Source of the DNA: Aliidongia dinghuensis
Lineage (GTDB): Bacteria; Pseudomonadota; Alphaproteobacteria; ATCC43930; CGMCC-115725
Length of the DNA: 64,000 nucleotides
NCBI RefSeq assembly: GCF_014643535.1
Contig: NZ_BMJQ01000021.1
Location: 49,939-113,938 of the forward strand
Reading direction: 5' to 3'
This document shows positions 24,181 to 32,855 of the stretch, piece after piece. A model generated the notes under the pieces. The model was not told the DNA's origin and did no database searches. It saw nothing but the letters and a program-made list of their open reading frames with translations. How positions within the stretch are numbered: position 1 is the first letter of the stretch; every line of letters starts with the position of its first letter. A program made the translations under genes and the position numbers.

Positions 24181-27100
24181 CGGACGCGGCGTCTTCGCCG
24201 GATGGCCCGGCCGCGGCGCGGCTGGGCGACCCGATCGAACATGAGTCGTTGCTGTCCGAGATCGGCCAGGTCGGCGCCGGCTTGCTGACCGGCATCGCGG
24301 TCGGCGCCGTGTTCGGCCTGGCAGCCGCGTTCGTGGTCGGCACCGGCGGGCTCGGTGCCGTCGTTCTGGGCGCCGTCGTCGCGGCCGGCATGGAGTTCGG
24401 CGCCGACAAGGCGATGCACGCGGCCGGGCTGCACGGCCCCGGCGACCTGCCGGGCGACGTCAGCAACTTCGTTGGCGGCGCGCTCGACTCCGTGTTTCCG
24501 CCCGAAGTGATGGGCCATATCGTCCAGGGCTCGCCCAACGTCTTTATCAACAACCTGCCGGCAGCCCGCGCCATGCCGGGCGGCGAGCAGGACGACGACA
24601 ATCGGGTGGAATGCGACCGGCACACAAAGAAGCAGCATGTCGCGGAAGGCGCCTCGACCGTCTTTATCAATGGGGCGCCGGCGCATCGGGTCGGCGACCA
24701 GACCGATTGCGGCGGCAAGACGTCGAAGGGCTCGCCGAACGTTTTCATCGGCAGCCCGCCGATTGCGACGCGCGAGATCGAGTCCGGCATGCCGGGCTGG
24801 CTCGGTACCGTCAGCATGATCGCCGGCATCGCGCTCGCAGTCTGCACGCGGAACTGGAAGTCGATTCCCGGCAAGCTTGCCTGCCTCGGCGTCGGCATGG
24901 CCGCCGGCTACGTTACCGACAAGGTGCTGACCGCAAGCTTCGGCCGCCCGGTGCACGCGCCGACCGGGGCGAAGTTCCTGGACGGGTCTCAGGACACCGA
25001 CTTCGCGCTGCCGGGCCGCCTGCCGCTCAATTGGGTCCGAACCTATAACAGCCTGGACACGACCGACGGGCCGCTCGGCCCCGGCTGGCGCCTGCCGGTC
25101 ACGGTGACGCTGAGCGCAACCACATCGGTGTCGCTCGATGGGCTGATCGAGGCGACGCTGACCGACGCGCAAGGCATCGAAATGCCGTTCGGTCCGATCG
25201 GATCCGGCGCCGCCACGGCCAACATCCTCTACGGCTGGACCTTGGGCCGCGTCTCCGGGCGCTGGCTGGCGCGCGACCCGGACGGGCTTTGCTACGACTT
25301 CGGGCCGGACCGGCCGGGGCGCGATCTGCCCCTGCGGCACATCGAAGACCGCAACGGCAACACGATTGTCCTCGACTATGACGAGGCGGGGCGGCTGACG
25401 GCGCTGACCGATAGTGTCGGCCGGTGCTACCGGCTGGACTATGACGAACCCCACCCGCGCCGCATTGCCAAGGTTGCCTGGATCAGGTCGCCGGCGACGG
25501 CCGAGGCGCCGGAGGCGGCCGTGGTGCTGGTGCGCTACGGCTACGATGCCGCCGGGCGGCTCACGACGGTAACGGACCGCGCGGGCGCGGTGGTGCGGCG
25601 CTTCGGCTGGCACGACACGGGGCCGGGCCGGAACCTGATGGCGACGCAGACGCTGCCAACGGGGCTCACCGCCCATTACGACTGGGCCCAGGCGGGGGAC
25701 CACCCGCGGGTGGTGCGGCACTGGACGAGCCAGGGCGAAGCCTGGCAGACCGAGTATCGCTTGGGCGCCGACGGGAAGAGCGGCGCGACGGTCGTGACCG
25801 ACCATCTGGGCCGGAAACAGGCGTGGGACTGGATCGGACCCTATCAGATCACGGCCTATACCGACCCGCTCGGCCGGACCTGGCGCTGGGAATATGACGC
25901 GAACCTGCTGCCGGTCGCGTGCATCGAGCCGGACGGGGCGACCTGGACCCAGCAGTATGACGAGCGCGGCAATCTGGTCGAGGCGGCCGACCCGCTCGGC
26001 GGGCGCACCCGGATCGACTGGTGGCATGTCGATCCGACGCTGCCGGTGCTGGAAGCGGGGCCGGACGGGGCCGAGACGCGGTTCGAGTACGACGGACGAG
26101 GCAACCTGACGGCGCTCGGGCATCCAGGCGGACAGATCGCATTCACCCGGGACGTGCGGGGGGCCGTGATCGAGCGGCGCGATGAGCGCGGCGGCCTCAG
26201 CCGATGGGAGCGGCGACCGGACGGCCAGGCGTCGGCCTACCGGGATTGCTCCGGCAAGGAGACGCGTTGGGATTACAACGCCGAGGGCCTGCCGATCCGC
26301 GAGACCGACGCAGCGGGGCACGCGACGATCCAGGTCTGGGACGCGGCCGGCCAGCCGGCGACGCGCCTGACGCCGGACGGGATCGCGACCGCGTGGCACT
26401 GGCTGCCGGGCGGCTATCTCGGCCGGGTGGAGCGGTCAGGGTCGATCACGCATTATTCCTGGGATGCGGCCGGGCGGCTGATGAGCACGGTCGATCCAGC
26501 GGGCGCGTTGGTCGGGCGGCGCTACGACGCGGCCGGGCGGCTTGCGTTGCTGGTCGACGGGGCGGGCCAGGAGACGCGATTCGAGTATGACGTGGCCGAC
26601 CGGCTGGTGGCCGAAACCGGGATCGATGGGTTGCGCACCGAATACGGGCTCGACGCGCGCGACCTGCCGGTCAAGGTCGTGCGCGGGGCGGGCACGCCCG
26701 CGGCGAGCGTGCTCAGCCTGGAGCGCGACCTCCTGGGCCGCCTCATCGGCAAGCGCGCGGCGGAGTCGGTGACGCGCTACGACTACGATCCGGCTGGCCG
26801 GGTGACGCGGGTGCGGCGCTTCGCGGCCGACGGCGAGACGTCCGTCGATATGGCGACCTTCGGTTACGATGCGGCCGGCCGGCTCGTCGAGGAGACGACG
26901 GAGATCCGTCGACTGGGCCGGCAGCGGGCGGCCGCCGTGCCGGGCCAGCCGGGCACCTGGACGTGGGAGGCGCTGCCGGAGCCGAGCCGGACGGCGATCC
27001 GCCATACGCGCGATGCGCTCGGCAACATCGTCGCAACCGCCCTGCCCCACGGGCCGGACGTACGCTATCTGCGCTACGGCAGCGGCCACCTGTTGCAGGT

Positions 27101-28589
27101 CAATCTCGGCGACACAGTGGTTTCGGAACTGACGCGCGACGACCTGCATCGGGAGGTCGGGCGCAGCCAGGGCGCGCTGGAGAGCCAATTCGCGCTCGAC
27201 CCGATGGGCCGGCGGCTCGCGGTCGCGGCGGCGCCGGCCGCGTTCGGTGGGGGTCTTGCGAAGGACTACGGCTATAACGACCTGGGCCTGCTGGCACAGC
27301 GACGCGAGCGGGGCATGGCCGAGCGCCGCTACGGCTATGACCGCGCCGGGCGGATCGTCGCGAATGAGACGCTGCGCACGGCGCCGGGCGAGACGGCCGC
27401 GCCGTTCTCGGACCCGTCGCCGGGTCCGCTCGACGAGCGCTTCGCCTGGGACCAGGCATCGAACGCGGTGCCGGTCGACCGCACGCTTCGGGTGATCGCG
27501 GGCGCGGTCGAGCTGAACCGGGTCGTGCGCTGGAGCGGGATGCGCTACGACTATGACCTCCAGGGCCGGCTCGTGACCAAGCGCACGGCGGCGGGCGGGG
27601 CGATCAGCTTCGCGTGGAACGACGAGCACCAGCTGGTCGGCAGCTGGTCGGCGCGCGGCGGCGACTGGAGCTATCATTACGACGCGCTCGGCCGGCGCAT
27701 CGCCAAGCGGCGGCACGAGGGCGCCCGGGCGGCGGAGACGGTCTGGTTCGTGTGGGACGGGCTGCGGCTGGTGCAGGAGGTCGCGGGCGAGCGCTGCCTC
27801 ACCACCCTCTACGAGGATACCGGCAGCTATGTGCCGCTGGCACGGGCCGAGCTAGGCACCTGGGAAGAGACGGTCGGGCCCGAGTGGATCTTCCATTTCC
27901 ACACCGACATCAATGGCGCGCCGGAGGAGCTCACGACCCACGACGGCCGGGTCGCCTGGCGGGCGCGCTACCGAACCTGGGGCGCGCTCGCGCTCGAGGA
28001 GTGGGACCGCGACGAGCAATGGGACGAAGCGGCCCACCGCCGGGCGCAGAACCTGCGCTTCCAAGGCCAGTACCACGACGCGGAGACGGGGCTACACTAC
28101 AACACGTTCCGCTATTACGATCCCGAGATCGGCCGGTTCACGAGCCAGGACCCGATCGGGCTCCGGGGCGGACTCAATCTATATCAATATGCGCCGGATC
28201 CGCTGAACTGGATCGACCCGTGGGGCTGGGCATTTGGGTCTGGTCAAGGAACGCACTATGCGACGAGCACGCTATTCGACAAGGACGGCAATATAAAATC
28301 GACCGGCCAATGGCAAAGTGGAAACATGACGCCAGACGAAGCGGCACTCGGTTTTCCGCAGAATACGCTTGCGACGCACACAGAAGCGAGAATCACACGT
28401 AGTACTGTAGCCGAACCAGGAGATACCTTGCTGATAGAGGGACAATACCCCCCATGCAATTCCTGCAAAGGAAAGATGAACGCGTTCTCTGAAAAGACTG
28501 GAGCAAAAACCGTTTATACGTGGACAGATGAAAATGGCGAAGTTAGGACGTGGAAAAATAAGGGCCCGCGCCGAGGTGGTTGTGGCTAA
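24177..28589 (+). CDS. prePAAR-PAAR-Rhs type VI secretion effector with C-terminal deaminase-like toxin
   Basis: 1470 residues, with a GTG start overlapping the chaperone stop. In order: a prePAAR motif (AARLGDPIEH, about residues 13-22); hydrophobic segments at about 36-75; a PAAR region at about 115-200 (QGSPNVFINNLPAARAMPGG, RVGDQTDCGGKTSKGSPNVFIG); a second hydrophobic segment at about 205-240; the Rhs/YD-repeat shell from about 270 to 1340, closed by RFTSQDPIGLRGGLNLYQY and DPLNWIDPWGW, the usual shell end and autocleavage region. The last 125 residues or so are an AT-rich toxin module with HTEAR (about 1400) and PPCNSCKGKMN (about 1423). This HxE...PCxxC zinc site is typical of the nucleoside-deaminase superfamily, resembling Pput_2613-like deaminases. 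Delivery by T6SS and nucleic-acid deamination are inferred from family knowledge. Confidence 0.85.
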   Translation: MTDAASSPDGPAAARLGDPIEHESLLSEIGQVGAGLLTGIAVGAVFGLAAAFVVGTGGLGAVVLGAVVAAGMEFGADKAMHAAGLHGPGDLPGDVSNFVGGALDSVFPPEVMGHIVQGSPNVFINNLPAARAMPGGEQDDDNRVECDRHTKKQHVAEGASTVFINGAPAHRVGDQTDCGGKTSKGSPNVFIGSPPIATREIESGMPGWLGTVSMIAGIALAVCTRNWKSIPGKLACLGVGMAAGYVTDKVLTASFGRPVHAPTGAKFLDGSQDTDFALPGRLPLNWVRTYNSLDTTDGPLGPGWRLPVTVTLSATTSVSLDGLIEATLTDAQGIEMPFGPIGSGAATANILYGWTLGRVSGRWLARDPDGLCYDFGPDRPGRDLPLRHIEDRNGNTIVLDYDEAGRLTALTDSVGRCYRLDYDEPHPRRIAKVAWIRSPATAEAPEAAVVLVRYGYDAAGRLTTVTDRAGAVVRRFGWHDTGPGRNLMATQTLPTGLTAHYDWAQAGDHPRVVRHWTSQGEAWQTEYRLGADGKSGATVVTDHLGRKQAWDWIGPYQITAYTDPLGRTWRWEYDANLLPVACIEPDGATWTQQYDERGNLVEAADPLGGRTRIDWWHVDPTLPVLEAGPDGAETRFEYDGRGNLTALGHPGGQIAFTRDVRGAVIERRDERGGLSRWERRPDGQASAYRDCSGKETRWDYNAEGLPIRETDAAGHATIQVWDAAGQPATRLTPDGIATAWHWLPGGYLGRVERSGSITHYSWDAAGRLMSTVDPAGALVGRRYDAAGRLALLVDGAGQETRFEYDVADRLVAETGIDGLRTEYGLDARDLPVKVVRGAGTPAASVLSLERDLLGRLIGKRAAESVTRYDYDPAGRVTRVRRFAADGETSVDMATFGYDAAGRLVEETTEIRRLGRQRAAAVPGQPGTWTWEALPEPSRTAIRHTRDALGNIVATALPHGPDVRYLRYGSGHLLQVNLGDTVVSELTRDDLHREVGRSQGALESQFALDPMGRRLAVAAAPAAFGGGLAKDYGYNDLGLLAQRRERGMAERRYGYDRAGRIVANETLRTAPGETAAPFSDPSPGPLDERFAWDQASNAVPVDRTLRVIAGAVELNRVVRWSGMRYDYDLQGRLVTKRTAAGGAISFAWNDEHQLVGSWSARGGDWSYHYDALGRRIAKRRHEGARAAETVWFVWDGLRLVQEVAGERCLTTLYEDTGSYVPLARAELGTWEETVGPEWIFHFHTDINGAPEELTTHDGRVAWRARYRTWGALALEEWDRDEQWDEAAHRRAQNLRFQGQYHDAETGLHYNTFRYYDPEIGRFTSQDPIGLRGGLNLYQYAPDPLNWIDPWGWAFGSGQGTHYATSTLFDKDGNIKSTGQWQSGNMTPDEAALGFPQNTLATHTEARITRSTVAEPGDTLLIEGQYPPCNSCKGKMNAFSEKTGAKTVYTWTDENGEVRTWKNKGPRRGGCG

Positions 28590-28601
28590 AAAGGGAGGCG
28601 C

Positions 28602-28991
28602 ATGATGGCTAAAATCCTTAAATTCTTTGCAAATGTAGTCCGCTGTTATGTCGAAGATGATGTTATCACGGTAGGATTCGGCGATGATGATTATGCGCCA
28701 AAGGCGTATACCATCATCACACGTTTCGATGATGAGGAAGAGAATTATTCCGAGGGCGAGGGGCCGATTGGGATTCAGACGAATTTGTCTGAAATTGAGA
28801 GTTCTTCTGCGATAGCTTCCATTGAACTGAAGGATAATTTTATCAAGATAAAGATTAACGAGAGAAAGAGAACATATGTTGGTGTCGATGAGATAATAAT
28901 TGAATTTGAACCATCAAAAGAAAACGTAGATTCTATTAATAAGTATTTTCATATGATATTTGATGGCAGCGAGACTCAGATAGATATCTAA
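28602..28991 (+). CDS. Putative cognate immunity protein (Imm10-like)
   Basis: This small acidic protein of 129 residues (or 128 from the second ATG at 28605) lies 12 bases after the effector, with GGGAGG before the start. It has no signal peptide or membrane segment, as expected for cytoplasmic neutralisation of a deaminase. The pattern VGFGDDDYAPKAYTIITR, then a G-x-G-rich middle and IIIEFEP...IFDG near the end, resembles Imm10-family immunity proteins. Base composition is far more AT-rich than the neighbouring genes, like the toxin tip, so toxin and immunity were probably acquired as a cassette. The family call is moderate; the immunity role from position is stronger. Confidence 0.65.
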   Translation: MMAKILKFFANVVRCYVEDDVITVGFGDDDYAPKAYTIITRFDDEEENYSEGEGPIGIQTNLSEIESSSAIASIELKDNFIKIKINERKRTYVGVDEIIIEFEPSKENVDSINKYFHMIFDGSETQIDI

Positions 28992-29013
28992 CAGACTGTT
29001 GAAAAACTGCCAT

Positions 29014-29097
29014 AGGTTCCGGCACTACGATCTGGATATCGGGCGGTTCACGAGCCAGGACCCGATTGGGCTTAGAGGCAGGATCAACGCGTGGGCT
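29014..29097 (+). pseudogene. Orphan Rhs shell-end fragment
   Basis: In frame, this piece reads FRHYDLDIGRFTSQDPIGLRGR, nearly the same as FRYYDPEIGRFTSQDPIGLRGG at the shell end of the 24177 effector. It lies directly after the immunity gene, has no start, no toxin tip of its own, and collapses within about 30 codons. Displaced tips of this kind are left when a new toxin-immunity cassette is inserted in front of an older one. The bases just upstream (CAGACTGTTGAAAAACTG, 28992-29009) look like an insertion-sequence end, but no transposase is present. Confidence 0.7.
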
Positions 29098-29100
29098 CCC

Positions 29101-29136
29101 GGTCTGGGTGGCGCCCGCATCGGCGCCGCCCAGACC
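29101..29136 (-). terminator. Hairpin downstream of malic enzyme
   Basis: GGTCTGGG-T-GGCGC pairs with GCGCC-G-CCCAGACC around an 8-base loop, 6 bases after the malic enzyme stop. There is no T-tract, so it may act as an RNA 3' stabiliser or a bidirectional terminator against the Rhs side. Confidence 0.5.
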
Positions 29137-29142
29137 TGGCTT

Positions 29143-30840
29143 TCAGCCGACCTTTCGATAGGGCCGGTACTTCGGTTCCCAGACCCGGGCCGCGATGCGG
29201 GTGTCGAGCGTCGCCGCGTCGCACGGGTCCGCCACACCGTCGGCCTGGGCCTGGCGCGCCACGACCTGAGCAACCGCGATCGCGACCGAGCGGAGCTCGG
29301 TCACCGGCGGCAGCAGCTGGCCTTCCTTGTCGGTGACGGTGGGCGACAGCTCGGCCACCTTCTTGCCGGCCACCATGAACATGGCGTCGGTGATGCGCCT
29401 GGCACCCGCGGCCAGCACACCCAGGCCGATGCCCGGGAAGATGTAGGAATTGTTCGTCTGGTTGACCTTGGCGGCCCGGCCGTTCCACTGCAGCGGCGGG
29501 AACGGGCTGCCGGTGCCGATGAGCGCGCGGCCGCCGGTCCAGGTCATGAGCTGCTCCGGCGTCGCTTCCGAGCGCGAGGTCGGGTTGGACAGCGGAAAGA
29601 TCACCGGCCGCTCGACCGCCTCGGCCATGGCGCGCACGACCGGCTCGGTGAAGGCGCCGCCTTGGCCGGACACGCCGATCAGCACGGTCGGCCGCGCGTT
29701 GGTCGCCACGTCGAACAGTCCGACCGTGCCGGGCTTCTGCAGTTGCCAGCCCTCGACGTCGGCCGGGCGCTTGAGGAACGGCTGCTGCGCCGGCGTGATG
29801 TCCGCCATGCCCTCGACCAACAGGCCATAGCGGTCGACCAGGAAGAAGCGGCTACGCGCGTCCGCTTCGCTCGCACCGGCGTCGATCATCGCCTGGAGCA
29901 GGAGGGAGGCGATGCCGCAGCCGGCCGAGCCCGCGCCCAGCACGGCGATGCGCTGCTCGGTCAGCGGCACGCCCGTCACGTTGACCGCGGCGAGCAGCGT
30001 GCTCGCGGCGATGGCGGCGGTGCCCTGGATATCGTCGTTGAAGGTGCACAGCCGGTCGCGATAGCGCGCGAGCAGGCGGGCGGCGTTGGAGCCGGCGAAA
30101 TCCTCCCAATGGAGCAGCACGTCGGGCCAGCGCTCCGTCACGGCGGTGACGAATTCCTCGATGAACGCATCGTACTCGTCGCCGCGGATGCGCTCGTGCC
30201 GCCAGCCGACATAGAGCGGGTCGTTGAGCCGTTCCTGGTTGTTCGTGCCGACATCGAGCAGGACCGGCAGCGTCTCGTCCGGATGGATGCCGGCGCAGGC
30301 CGTGTAGAGCGCGAGCTTGCCGATGGAGATGCCCATGCCGCCGGCGCCCTGGTCGCCAAGGCCGAGGATACGCTCGCCATCGCTGACGACGATGATGCGC
30401 ACCCGATCGAAACGGGCGTCGGCCAGGATCTCCCGGATGCGGTGCTTGTTCGGATAGCTGATGAAGACGCCGCGCGGCTTGCGCCAGATCTCACTGAAGC
30501 GCTGGCAGCCTTCGCCGACAGTCGGCGTATAGACCAGCGGCAGCGTCTGCTCGAGATCGCGAGCGAGCACGGCATAGAACAGCGTTTCGTTGGTGTCCTG
30601 CAAATCGCGCAAGAAGGCATAGCGCTCGAAATCGGTGGCGAAAGCGCACAGGACTTTCCACCGGCGTTCGACCTGCTCCTCAAGCGTGCCGACGTGCGGC
30701 GGCAACAAGCCATGCAGATGGAACGTGTCGCGTTCCACATCGGTGAACGCGGTGCCCTTGTTGAGCATGGGCTTGTTGACCAGATCGAAACCGGACAGGT
30801 CCGTTTCGACCGGCGAAACGAGATCAGGTGACTCACTCAT
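29143..30840 (-). CDS. maeA: NAD-dependent malic enzyme
   Basis: This 565-residue enzyme has the length of E. coli SfcA/MaeA. It oxidatively decarboxylates malate to pyruvate. Landmarks: LVYTPTVGEGCQRFSEIWRKP (catalytic Tyr), GDQGAGGMGISIGKLALYTACAGI (catalytic Lys), TFNDDIQGTAAIA (metal acids) and AVLGAGSAGCGIASLL (dinucleotide site), with IFPLSNPTSRSEATPEQ near the end. It is a single-domain malic enzyme with no phosphotransacetylase extension. It may serve malate released by neighbouring acid pathways, but it has its own upstream region carrying a small ORF. Confidence 0.93.
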   Translation of the reverse strand: MSESPDLVSPVETDLSGFDLVNKPMLNKGTAFTDVERDTFHLHGLLPPHVGTLEEQVERRWKVLCAFATDFERYAFLRDLQDTNETLFYAVLARDLEQTLPLVYTPTVGEGCQRFSEIWRKPRGVFISYPNKHRIREILADARFDRVRIIVVSDGERILGLGDQGAGGMGISIGKLALYTACAGIHPDETLPVLLDVGTNNQERLNDPLYVGWRHERIRGDEYDAFIEEFVTAVTERWPDVLLHWEDFAGSNAARLLARYRDRLCTFNDDIQGTAAIAASTLLAAVNVTGVPLTEQRIAVLGAGSAGCGIASLLLQAMIDAGASEADARSRFFLVDRYGLLVEGMADITPAQQPFLKRPADVEGWQLQKPGTVGLFDVATNARPTVLIGVSGQGGAFTEPVVRAMAEAVERPVIFPLSNPTSRSEATPEQLMTWTGGRALIGTGSPFPPLQWNGRAAKVNQTNNSYIFPGIGLGVLAAGARRITDAMFMVAGKKVAELSPTVTDKEGQLLPPVTELRSVAIAVAQVVARQAQADGVADPCDAATLDTRIAARVWEPKYRPYRKVG

Positions 30841-30929
30841 GGGACTTTTCCTTCATAGACACGTCAAGACGAACGGATGGCAGACGAGCCGATGGCAACG
30901 GCTACCTGCCGTCGTCTTGGGCAGGGCAC

Positions 30930-31055
30930 TCACTGGCTGAAGCTTCTGTTGAAAGCATTGCTCGACATCTCCCCCGGCGGAGGCACACGCCCATCGGCTC
31001 GGGGGAGCCAGGGATCGCGGCATATCGCGTCGCCGGTCGTGATCTGCGTCGACAT
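30930..31055 (-). CDS. Small ORF (41 aa) in the 5' region of malic enzyme
   Basis: The ATG at 31055 is preceded at ideal spacing by a very strong GGAGGAGA site. It encodes 41 residues with a Cys-Arg-Asp-Pro-Trp motif and a PPPGE turn, ending 89 bases before maeA. There is no recognised family, signal peptide or membrane segment. It could be a genuine small protein or a regulatory leader for maeA. The main support is the ribosome-binding site; coding potential cannot be judged at this length. Confidence 0.35.
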   Translation of the reverse strand: MSTQITTGDAICRDPWLPRADGRVPPPGEMSSNAFNRSFSQ

Positions 31056-31154
31056 GTGACTCTCCTCCGTTTCGAGGTGGTGGGGTATCCGACCTCGCTT
31101 CTCAAGGGTGCGGAGGTTGAGCCGGCGAAGACTGTCGCTCGAACTGCAGGCGCG

Positions 31155-31751
31155 CTATTTCGAAAGACGGAATGACGAGGGCGGCCGCTTGTAAGTGGCC
31201 AGAAAGGCATCGTTGAACCGGCGGACGCTGCCGAACCCGGCCGCGAAGGCGATTTCCGCCAGCGCCATGTCGGTCTCGTCGATCAGGCGCTTCGCCTGCT
31301 GCACGCGCCGCGTTGCGGCGATTTCGCTCGGGCTCGCGCCGGCATGACGCAGGAACAGGCGGTGCAGATGGCGCGGTCCGACGCCCAGCGCGTCCGAAAG
31401 ATCCGTCACGGACGCCCGATCGAGAAAACCATCCTCGATCATGCGTATCCCGCGGGCCACGGTCGTGGCAGTTCCCATCCAGGCCGGCGATCCCGGCGCC
31501 GTTTCCGGCCGACAGCGGAGGCAGGGGCGAAAGCCCGCCCGCTCCGCCGCGGCGGCCGTCGCATAGAACGTCACGTTCTCGGAGCGCGCCGGACGAACCG
31601 GACAGATCGGGCGGCAATAGATGCGCGTCGAACGCACGCCCGAGAAGAAAAGCCCGTCGAAGGCAGGGTCGCGCGCCAGCCGTGCCCGGTCGCAAGCCTC
31701 CCGATCGAGATGCGGCGGCAGCGTCTGCGGGCGCGTCGAAGCCGTAGCCAT
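31155..31751 (-). CDS. Ada metal-binding domain/AraC-type HTH protein (AdaA-like)
   Basis: This 198-residue protein starts with an Ada N-terminal zinc domain (FDGLFFSGVRSTRIYCRPICPVRPARS, then FRPCLRCRPE), whose four Cys bind zinc. One of them would accept the methyl group from methylphosphotriesters in DNA. An AraC HTH follows (residues 95-195: RMIEDGFLDRASVTDLSDALGVGPRHLHRLF, AEIAFAAGFGSVRRFNDAF). The AlkA or O6-methyltransferase parts of longer Ada proteins are absent, as in Bacillus AdaA (211 aa). It probably activates an alkylation response. It is divergent from the EamA exporter over a region with a strong inverted repeat. Confidence 0.85.
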   Translation of the reverse strand: MATASTRPQTLPPHLDREACDRARLARDPAFDGLFFSGVRSTRIYCRPICPVRPARSENVTFYATAAAAERAGFRPCLRCRPETAPGSPAWMGTATTVARGIRMIEDGFLDRASVTDLSDALGVGPRHLHRLFLRHAGASPSEIAATRRVQQAKRLIDETDMALAEIAFAAGFGSVRRFNDAFLATYKRPPSSFRLSK

Positions 31752-31786
31752 GACGAAATGCTAGTTCCGGCGCCGCCCTGGGAGTA

Positions 31787-31828
31787 GCCGGAATCGGACA
31801 CTATCGGACGACAAGGTCCGATTCCGGC
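31787..31828. promoter_or_regulatory. Large inverted repeat in the ada-like/EamA divergent region
   Basis: GCCGGAATCGGAC (31787-31799) and GTCCGATTCCGGC (31816-31828) are perfect 13-bp inverted repeats around 16 bases. The spacer holds a further TCGGAC, giving two direct and one inverted copy of the hexamer. The site lies 35 bases from the Ada-like start and 50 from the exporter start, a good position for a shared operator. Confidence 0.6.
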
Positions 31829-31877
31829 GAGCCCGCCTGCATGCCGTGGTTCATCTTCTCGATCCGACGGAGGATCC

Positions 31878-32855
31878 ATGAGCCCGCAAGCAGCACCGGC
31901 AGCGTCCAGACACGCCAACCTCACGCTCGAAATCGGGCTTCTGATGCTCTTGTCATTGATCTGGGGCGGCTCGTTTACGCTCATCAAGGTAGCGATCGGC
32001 ACCGTACCGCCCCTTACCCTCGTCGCCGTGCGCGTGACGATCGCTGCCACCGTGCTGATCGTCATGGCAAGAGCGCAAGGGCTGCCCCTGCCGCGCGAGC
32101 GCGCGACATGGGCGGCCTTCTCCGTCCAGGGGCTGCTTCAGAGTGCGGCGCCGTTTACGCTCATCAGCTGGGGCGAGAAGCATATCGCGAGCGGGCTTGC
32201 CGGTGTGCTGAACGCGACGCCGCCTCTGTTCGTGCTCCTGATCGCGATGATGACCGCCCGCGGACGCCGCCACATCGACGGACGGAAGATCGCAGGCGTC
32301 GGCCTCGGGCTCGCCGGCGTGGTCATGACGATCGGTTTCGCCGCACTCAAGGGCGTCGGCACAGCGGCGCCGCTGGCGCAGGTGGCGGTGCTCGGCGCCA
32401 GCCTCTGCTATGCGCTGGCACCCCTATGGGGGCGGCGCTTCGCCGGCCTTCCGGCCACAGTCACGGCGGCCGGCGCCATGAGCTCAGCCGCCGCCCTGAT
32501 GTTGCCTGCGGCCGCCATCATCGAGCGGCCCTGGACGCTCGCGCCGACGTCGGAGGCGATCGTCGCCGTGCTCGTCCTTTCGGTGGTCTGCACCGCACTG
32601 GCGATGGTGATCTATTTCCGTCTGATCCGCACGCTCGGCGCGCTCGGCACGACGAGCGGCAGCTACCTTCGCGCGGGGTTCGCCATGGCGCTCGGCGTGC
32701 TCTTCCTCGGCGAGAGCTTCACCTGGTCGATGCTCGCCGGAATGTTGCTCATCGTGCTTGGCGTCATCGCCGTCACCGGCCCGATCACCGACCGCTGTCA
32801 CCAAATCGCAAAAGCTTCCGAGTTAGCGTTTGAGCAGCAGGAGGCTGACCCATGA
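31878..32855 (+). CDS. EamA/DMT-family transporter
   Basis: This 325-residue membrane protein has about ten hydrophobic segments arranged as two EamA repeats (LMLLSLIWGGSFTLIKVAIGTVPP; LGTTSGSYLRAGFAMALGVLFLGESFTWSMLAGMLLIVLGVIAV in outline). DMT proteins usually export amino acids or metabolites; the substrate cannot be predicted. It is divergent from the Ada-like gene. Its last codons overlap the PPK2 start by 4 bases, so the two are coupled. Confidence 0.85.
   Translation: MSPQAAPAASRHANLTLEIGLLMLLSLIWGGSFTLIKVAIGTVPPLTLVAVRVTIAATVLIVMARAQGLPLPRERATWAAFSVQGLLQSAAPFTLISWGEKHIASGLAGVLNATPPLFVLLIAMMTARGRRHIDGRKIAGVGLGLAGVVMTIGFAALKGVGTAAPLAQVAVLGASLCYALAPLWGRRFAGLPATVTAAGAMSSAAALMLPAAAIIERPWTLAPTSEAIVAVLVLSVVCTALAMVIYFRLIRTLGALGTTSGSYLRAGFAMALGVLFLGESFTWSMLAGMLLIVLGVIAVTGPITDRCHQIAKASELAFEQQEADP

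Noticed and set aside
23634..26399. A 921-codon open frame on the minus strand across the Rhs gene.
   Set aside because: It is a GC-driven shadow of the chaperone and Rhs reading frames, with Arg/Pro/Ala-rich low-information content, no start context and no known domain.
28992..29013. Possible insertion-sequence end (CTGTTGAAAAACTG).
   Set aside because: No transposase, second end or target duplication is visible, so it is recorded only as context for the Rhs remnant and not as a mobile element.
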